Assembly (NCBI RefSeq): GCF_003255815.1
Contig: NC_037671.1
Span: 155,240,645 to 155,304,644 of the forward strand
Direction of reading: 5' to 3'
From: Theropithecus gelada
Lineage: Eukaryota; Chordata; Mammalia; Primates; Cercopithecidae
Length of the DNA stretch: 64,000 bases
This document shows, one piece after another, positions 58,784 through 64,000 of this stretch. Under the pieces are notes generated by a model. That model saw only the letters and a list, made by a program, of their open reading frames with translations. It did not search any database and was not told the DNA's origin. Position 1 is the stretch's first letter. Every line of letters starts with the position of its first letter. The translations under genes and the position numbers were made by a program.

Positions 58784-58850
58784 CTGGGCAGCCTGTGCCA
58801 TCACACACACACACACACACACAGGCTGTGTGATGGCACAGGCTGCCCAG
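58784..58850. repeat. Perfect 23-bp inverted repeat around a CA tract
   Basis: The arms CTGGGCAGCCTGTGCC plus ATCACAC (58784-58806) and the exact inverse GTGTGAT plus GGCACAGGCTGCCCAG (58828-58850) flank a 21-base loop made of a CA run and AGGCT. The arms have no mismatch, so the structure is recent or was homogenised. Confidence 0.97.
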
Positions 58851-58984
58851 TTCTTAGAAGAGTCCCATGCTTGGTTTAGTGCTTTGCTTTTGCTGTTTTG
58901 AAGTTTGTAAATGTTTGAACAAAAGGTCCTACATTTTCCCTTTTCTCTGGGCCCTACAATTTATGTAGCTGGTTCTATCTTGAC

Positions 58985-59205
58985 TTAGTATTTACTGAGC
59001 TTTTACTATGTATCAGGCACTGAACAAATGTCCTTGTATTAGTTCATCTAATACCTAACTCTAAAAAGGGAGTTATAATGTACTAGTTTTACAGATGAAG
59101 AAACTATTGATGTTAAGCAATTTAACAAGATAGTTAACTCACAGGAACATAAATTCACATTAAGAACTGCCTGACCCCGAGTCCCTCGAGCTTTCTGCTC
59201 TGCTG
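58985..59205 (-). mobile_element. MIR SINE, reverse, nearly complete
   Basis: TTTACTGAGCTTTTACTATG, TATCAGGCACTGAACAAATG, AGTTTTACAGATGAAGAAAC and AAGAACTGCCTGACCCCGAG follow reverse MIR from its 3' to its 5' side. Confidence 0.9.
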
Positions 59206-62200
59206 TGCTGAGGCTTAAATAGCACCCTGCAGTGGGGATAGGCACCATCAGGTTCCATCTTAGGAAGTTATTGATTTTGCTGATCCCAGATGGTCAAGTA
59301 TTGGCAACTTTGTAGAGTTCAAACTCATAATAAACCATGTTAAAAATCGCCACTGCTTTAGACATGAGCTATACCCACTCCTATCTTAGCCTTTCTACAA
59401 TTTGTCTTTGACCTGGCAGCTGACATCGTTTTTATTATTTCTTCCTTTAGATTTTCCTTGAAATAAAGGTGGTATGTATGTATGGGACCTGGCATGAGGC
59501 AAGATTGGAATTCACAATTCAATTAAAGAAAATAGGCAAATGACAAAGTTAGGAAATTATTTGAGAGGAAGAGCTCTACACCCCTGTCACAAAGCTAAGC
59601 AGGTAAAATGGCCTCCTCTGGCTCCTCCTTGGGTCTTGTTGTGTGTTCTATTCACTCTGGTCTCTAGTAACTGTTTGGGTGCAGAATCAGAATTTTCCAT
59701 GGGACTTACTCTTGATGCTTTTTGGAAATATTGCCCTTTCCTCAACTACTCTCTTCCTTAGAGTGAGTGTAAGTGAACTTTTCTGAAGGTCTTTGGAAAT
59801 TGAGAGAATACAGTTCCATCTTTATTTTCATTTCTCATTTCACCTAGAAGCACCATTCTATTTTCAGTTATTCCTGAGGGCTAACCCTGCAGTAATTGGG
59901 GCAACCCATCTCTGTGATTGTATCACTGTATCTGCTTCAGATCCAAGCAACCACCAAGTCCATGTGTGTTCTTGCTGGAATTGACCATCAAGGCTTTAAG
60001 ATCTTCAAGAGATGGTCCACAGAGTCCATAAATCACCCACTGTCACAGGAGTTCTTCCACTTGTCTAAGCATAAGAATCATCAGGCCCTCCACCTGTGAG
60101 TTACATGACCTTCCTGGAGATTTTAGTGCATTAATGACAGGGTGTGGTCTAGAATGCAGAGAAGACAGTAAAGGCCCAGGGGGATCTGCTCAGGCAAATG
60201 TGAGAAACACTCCTGAAGCCCTTTTCTGTGTTTTATGGTTTTCACCTGTTTTACTCTGAACTGGGAAAACAAGAGACTCCTTTATTATTATGGTGAAATA
60301 GCTGAAAAAAATGTCAAAATATACATAATATATTTTTCACATAAACTGATTAAAAGTAACTAGAGACATGCTGATATTTGGGAGAAAGTAGGTTAATTAA
60401 AAGATAATTTTTCAAGAGAAGAGATTCATTTTTAAAAAATATTCAGAGATCATGAAGATCCTACTACTGTGTGACCAATTGGGAAATAAAACACCCACAC
60501 TTACATGCATGAATGCATGCTTACTTACACACGCAAACACACACACACACACACGTACACACACACACACCCTCTACTCCACGATATGGACAATTATGCT
60601 GCCTATGACCTAAGTCCTGCAGGACTGCTATTGGTGATACTGTCAATAAGATGAAAACTTTCCCAAAAAAATATACTAGCTGAGGCTTTTAGCCAAAATT
60701 GGGAGGTGGCATTAACTTTGTCATGCTCTTAATGCATAGTCAAAACAAAAGTCATTTCTCATGTATCAGCTGTCATTGATATTACACTCTTATTGTATTA
60801 GAGACCATAAAGCCTTTGAACACACACACAAAATCTGAGTGTTGTTGGGTTTTGCTCCCAAACCTCCTGGGTTTGAGGGACTTTTTTTGATGTATCCATA
60901 TATTACTCTAACTAGTGGCTGCTGAGCAGCTGCCTTCCTCTTCCTGCCTATGGGAGCTGATCGTGCTCTAACTTCTATGCCAAAAGCACTCTGGATGACA
61001 CAGTCTATGCCTCTAATGAAGGGCGAGAAGAAAACCATAGAGGCCAGGAGCTGTTTTGAAGGTCTCTTGAGGAGGCCTTTGCAAAGGCAGTCATTGCCTT
61101 TATCAGCACACATTAACAAAAACCTTCCGGTGGGGTGTCTGACTTGTCTGTATCAAGTAGTGGTTACAAAAAAATAAAGTGATTAATATAAAATGTCAGC
61201 TAAAATGAGACTTTTTAACTGCCTCACTGACTTGAGATGATAGCTTTTCTTTATAGACAAGAGAATATGACAGAACAAAACACAGGGATGACAAAATATG
61301 GTGATCCAGTGTGGCTCTAGGTTTCAGCTTTCAGAGTGAAACGATGTCATTCCAAGAGGGTTTTTTCATCCTTGATTCTCTATAATCTGCACGTTCCTTT
61401 ACTTGTTCTTTTATCTATCTTCCCCCCCAGGGGAATATTGTGGCTTGGCTGTGATGGAATAAACCAGACTAAAGAAGGTAGAAGCTAAGAGTCTAGTGAG
61501 ACACAACTGACCAAACAAAGGATAGGCACCAGTCCATGAGAACAATATCTGGAATGGGTTGGTCAAAGGACAGGTCAACAGAGGTGTGAGTCCACAGGTT
61601 CCAACAAAAAGGCGCATCTGTAGGAAATATTCAGGAGGAAAGGGAGATATAATGCATGGTCAGGGTATGTAATTTATGGATTTTTAAGCAAGAGACAACA
61701 GGTGACGGTGTTAGAAGGCAGGTGGTTGGCATTCGAATTCAGGCATTCACTGGCAGGAAATCCAGATCAGCGCAGTCACCAGGCAACAAGGTTGGAACTC
61801 TATCTCAAACAGCAAGGCAAGAGATCAGTTACTAGGAAACCGGGTTACCCAGGTTAGAGAGGGATCAGCCTTCTTTATCGAAACATCAGAGATTACATAC
61901 TCTATCCTCATTTTTATGCATTATGCTAAGGAAGTAGACATTTAAACCAAATCCTGGGTATGCAAAGAAAATGTCAACCCATAAGGGCCTCTATACAAAA
62001 AAAAAAAAAAAAAAAACCCGACAAAACTCAATTCATTGTCTTTCCCTGGTTAGCTAATTATGTAAGTCACAAATTAATTGGTATAGTGTACATGCAAACT
62101 TTCAAAGGAGTTAAGAAATACAACTCTTTATTATTGAGAAGCAGCTGTTCATTATGAAAATGTCCCTTAATCTAATTGGTTGTTATGCCTTATCTGCTGA

Positions 62201-62729
62201 GATACACCACCCAATACCAGTTTTTCTGTGGGATCCATGTAATCAGTCTTCCTGGTTGTCAAAGCAGCATCTCTAGAGATTTATTCCAGTAATCTAAGAA
62301 GAAACATGAAAGTCCTATTTGTAGCACATATTTGAATATTTTAAAGTTCCTTTTGGATTTCCTTTTCATATTTGCTTGCTGATCAACTGAAATCCATTTT
62401 CAGGTCATAAATACAAAACTAAGAGCAAAAATCAGAGGCAGAGTAAAGGAAAAGGTGTCCATTGTGAATCCATAGAAGTGCTGATTACATATATACCTTA
62501 TAAAGCAAGGACACTCAATTTTTACCTTGCACCTGTTTTCAATTTATTGTTGTCTACAAAAATCTCCAACTCCTGATTTTGTTCAATGATGTAAAATTCT
62601 TTCATATTCTTTAGTTACTAAATATTGCAGGTGTACAATGTATATGTAGATATATGATACTTGAGAGAGAGAGAGAATAACTATTAATAAATATCATTAC
62701 TTTGTGTTTTCTTCTCAGTGATTCAACAT
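59206..62729. other. Mostly unique DNA
   Basis: Besides the CA repeat and A-run, no repeat is clear. A 109-codon minus-strand frame at 60790-61119 is the longest and is not recognised. Sequence at 61430-61880 is moderately GC-rich and may be an old retroelement internal region. Confidence 0.5.
60528..60574. repeat. (CA)n microsatellite
   Basis: About 45 bases of CA repeat with two short interruptions (GCAAA and GTA). Confidence 0.97.
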
Positions 62730-62912
62730 CAGTGGTTATCAAAGTGTGGTCCCTGGAGCCAAAATAATATCACCAGCAAACTCATTAGAAATACAAATTT
62801 GTGGGCCCAGGCCCAAACTTACAGAACAGAAACTGGGGGTAGGGCCCAGCATTCTGTTTAACAAGTTCTGATTCTGATGAATGCTTCAGCTTAAGAGCCA
62901 CCATTCTACACC
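62730..62912 (+). mobile_element. MER5A (hAT-Charlie) element
   Basis: CAGTGGTTATCAAAGTGTGG, TCATTAGAAATACAAATTTG, AACTGGGGGTAGGGCCCAGC and AACAAGTTCTGATTCTGATG follow MER5A from end to end; the right end is TAAGAGCCACCATTC. It sits beside an L2. Confidence 0.92.
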
Positions 62913-64000
62913 TTGCAGATGACTTCCAAATCGACATCTGTTTCCAAATGCCTGATGAACACAGACTTAAGAGATATAGCACAAGCCAAATATCTCAAAA
63001 TTCAAGTTTGTCATCTCCTTGATAAAACCAGTTCCCCTTCCCTGTACTCCCTACCTTAACTAATCAGAACTGTCTAATTACCAAGTGTGTTAGTTGTCTA
63101 TTGTTGCATTAAAAATTCCCAAAACTTAGCAGCTTAAAATAAGAAACATCTCACAGTTTCTGAGAGTTGGAATTCTGGGAACAGCTTAGCTGAGTGGTTC
63201 AGGGCCAGGATCTACTGTGAGGTTGTGGTGGTCAAGATGTCAGCTGGGGCCATAGTTATATAAAGACTTCTTTGGGATAGAAAAATAACTTTCAAGCTCA
63301 CTCACATGGCTATTGTCAAGAGGACCCAGTTCTTTACCATGTGTGCCTACCATAGGGCTAATTACTAGAAGGCAGCCACTTCCCCCAAGCAAATATTCAA
63401 GAATGAACAACCAAGAAAAAAGGGCACACTGATTTTATAACCTAACATCAAAAACCACACACCATTACTTCTGCCATTATTGGTCAATGAGGCCAATCCT
63501 GGTACAATGTGGGAGGGGACTACATGAGCATGAAACTAGATGTGGTGATCAATGGGAGGAGGTGGGGATCAATGGGAGCCATCTTGGAAGCTGCTAACCA
63601 TGCCCAAACAAGTAATACCAGGATATTTCCAACTCTCTTACTCTCACTGCCATATACAACCTGTAGCCAAGACTCATCAATTATTCAGTATCTTCCATGC
63701 CTGTCCCCTTCGTTGTAGTACTTTTGCCTACTCACTCTTCTATCTCACTATCTTGCCTCCAATCTCTATACTATTCCAAGATTCCTTCTTACAGCTGAGT
63801 AACATTCCTAAACTACAAGCCAGATTTGCCACAAAAGACCTTCAAAACCTCTCTGCTTCCTATCAAGTAAGTGAAGATTCCTTAGAATGGCATTTAAAGC
63901 TTCCTCTGACCCAAGTATAATCCATCTTCCCAGGACCATTTCCTGCTATAACTCTTCATTCTTCTCTCTCCAGGCCAATGATTGGATATCTTCCCCAAGT
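62912..64000 (+). mobile_element. L2 LINE ORF2 region, split by an MLT1 LTR
   Basis: The left part (62912-63085) has CTTGCAGATGACTTCCAAAT, which encodes the ADD of the RT active site, then CATCTGTTTCCAAATGCC. After the LTR (63086-63600) the L2 continues from TGCCCAAACAAGTAATACC through CTCACTATCTTGCCTCCAAT and CTTCTTACAGCTGAGTAAC to CTGACCCAAGTATAATCCAT, and leaves the window. It joins colinearly across the LTR. No useful frame remains. Confidence 0.82.
63086..63600 (-). mobile_element. MLT1-type MaLR LTR, reverse, inside L2
   Basis: TGTGTTAGTTGTCTATTGTTG, CTTAGCAGCTTAAAATAAG, CACTCACATGGCTATTGTC, TTGGTCAATGAGGCCAATCC and GGGAGCCATCTTGGAAGCTG are the reverse of an MLT1-type LTR. The termini TG and CA are visible. 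A 5-base target duplication has decayed. Confidence 0.92.

Noticed and set aside
60030..60215. Possible MER5-like element
   Set aside because: TCTAAGCATAAGAATCATCAG resembles MER5 internally, but the ends and order do not fit well enough.

Overview
The window is primate nuclear DNA, and I found no convincing host protein-coding exon, rRNA, tRNA or CRISPR array. Almost all that can be named is interspersed repeat: L1, Alu, L2, MIR, HAL1, MaLR-type LTRs and DNA-transposon fossils, separated by AT-rich DNA with no recognisable content. Several AluY copies (23258-23573, 48705-48991, 49474-49773) carry base combinations I associate with Old World monkey Alu lineages, such as CTCAAGCCTGTAATCCC, GGGCGAGGTGGCGGGCGCC and CTAGTTTTTTGTA on the reverse strand. 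With primate-age L1 copies, this suggests a cercopithecid such as a macaque, baboon or guenon. That is inference, not a database match. The setting looks like a gene desert or a very large intron.

Layout. 1-5.6 kb: a long, decayed L1 in forward orientation, entering the window inside ORF1 and running through ORF2 to its 3' end. It is interrupted by a younger L1 3' fragment and an internally deleted Alu. 5.7-7.5 kb: a much older reverse L1. 7.5-15 kb: MIR and L2 fossils, a GA microsatellite and an unidentified repeat present twice. 15-26 kb: an older L1 3' end, AluJ, a THE1-type element with part of its internal region, L1M 3' ends, two AluY copies with clear target duplications, L2 and MIR. 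26.9-29.9 kb: a HAL1-like (ORF1-only) element into which a solo MST-type LTR and a reverse L1 3' end have jumped. 31.2-33.9 kb: a 5'-truncated L1P with much of the reverse transcriptase and C-terminal part of ORF2 still readable. 35-48 kb: MIR pair, an LTR, L2, a Tigger-like and a hAT-like transposon with readable ends, a twin-primed (5'-inverted) L1 and an AT-rich tandem array. 48-54 kb: AluY, AluS, an L1 3' end and a 2.4 kb AT-rich stretch without repeats. 54-64 kb: two MLT1 LTRs and several L2 fragments, two retaining an ADD remnant of the reverse transcriptase, plus MER5A.

Nothing here works as a gene system. The most interesting signals are small DNA-repair or replication scars: a 51-bp piece of an MLT1 LTR copied into an L2 1.7 kb away, and three near-perfect short palindromes (35.6, 55.2 and 58.8 kb) that look like template-switch products. 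All family names come from recognising consensus features by eye; exact subfamilies and edges need a repeat-masking run.
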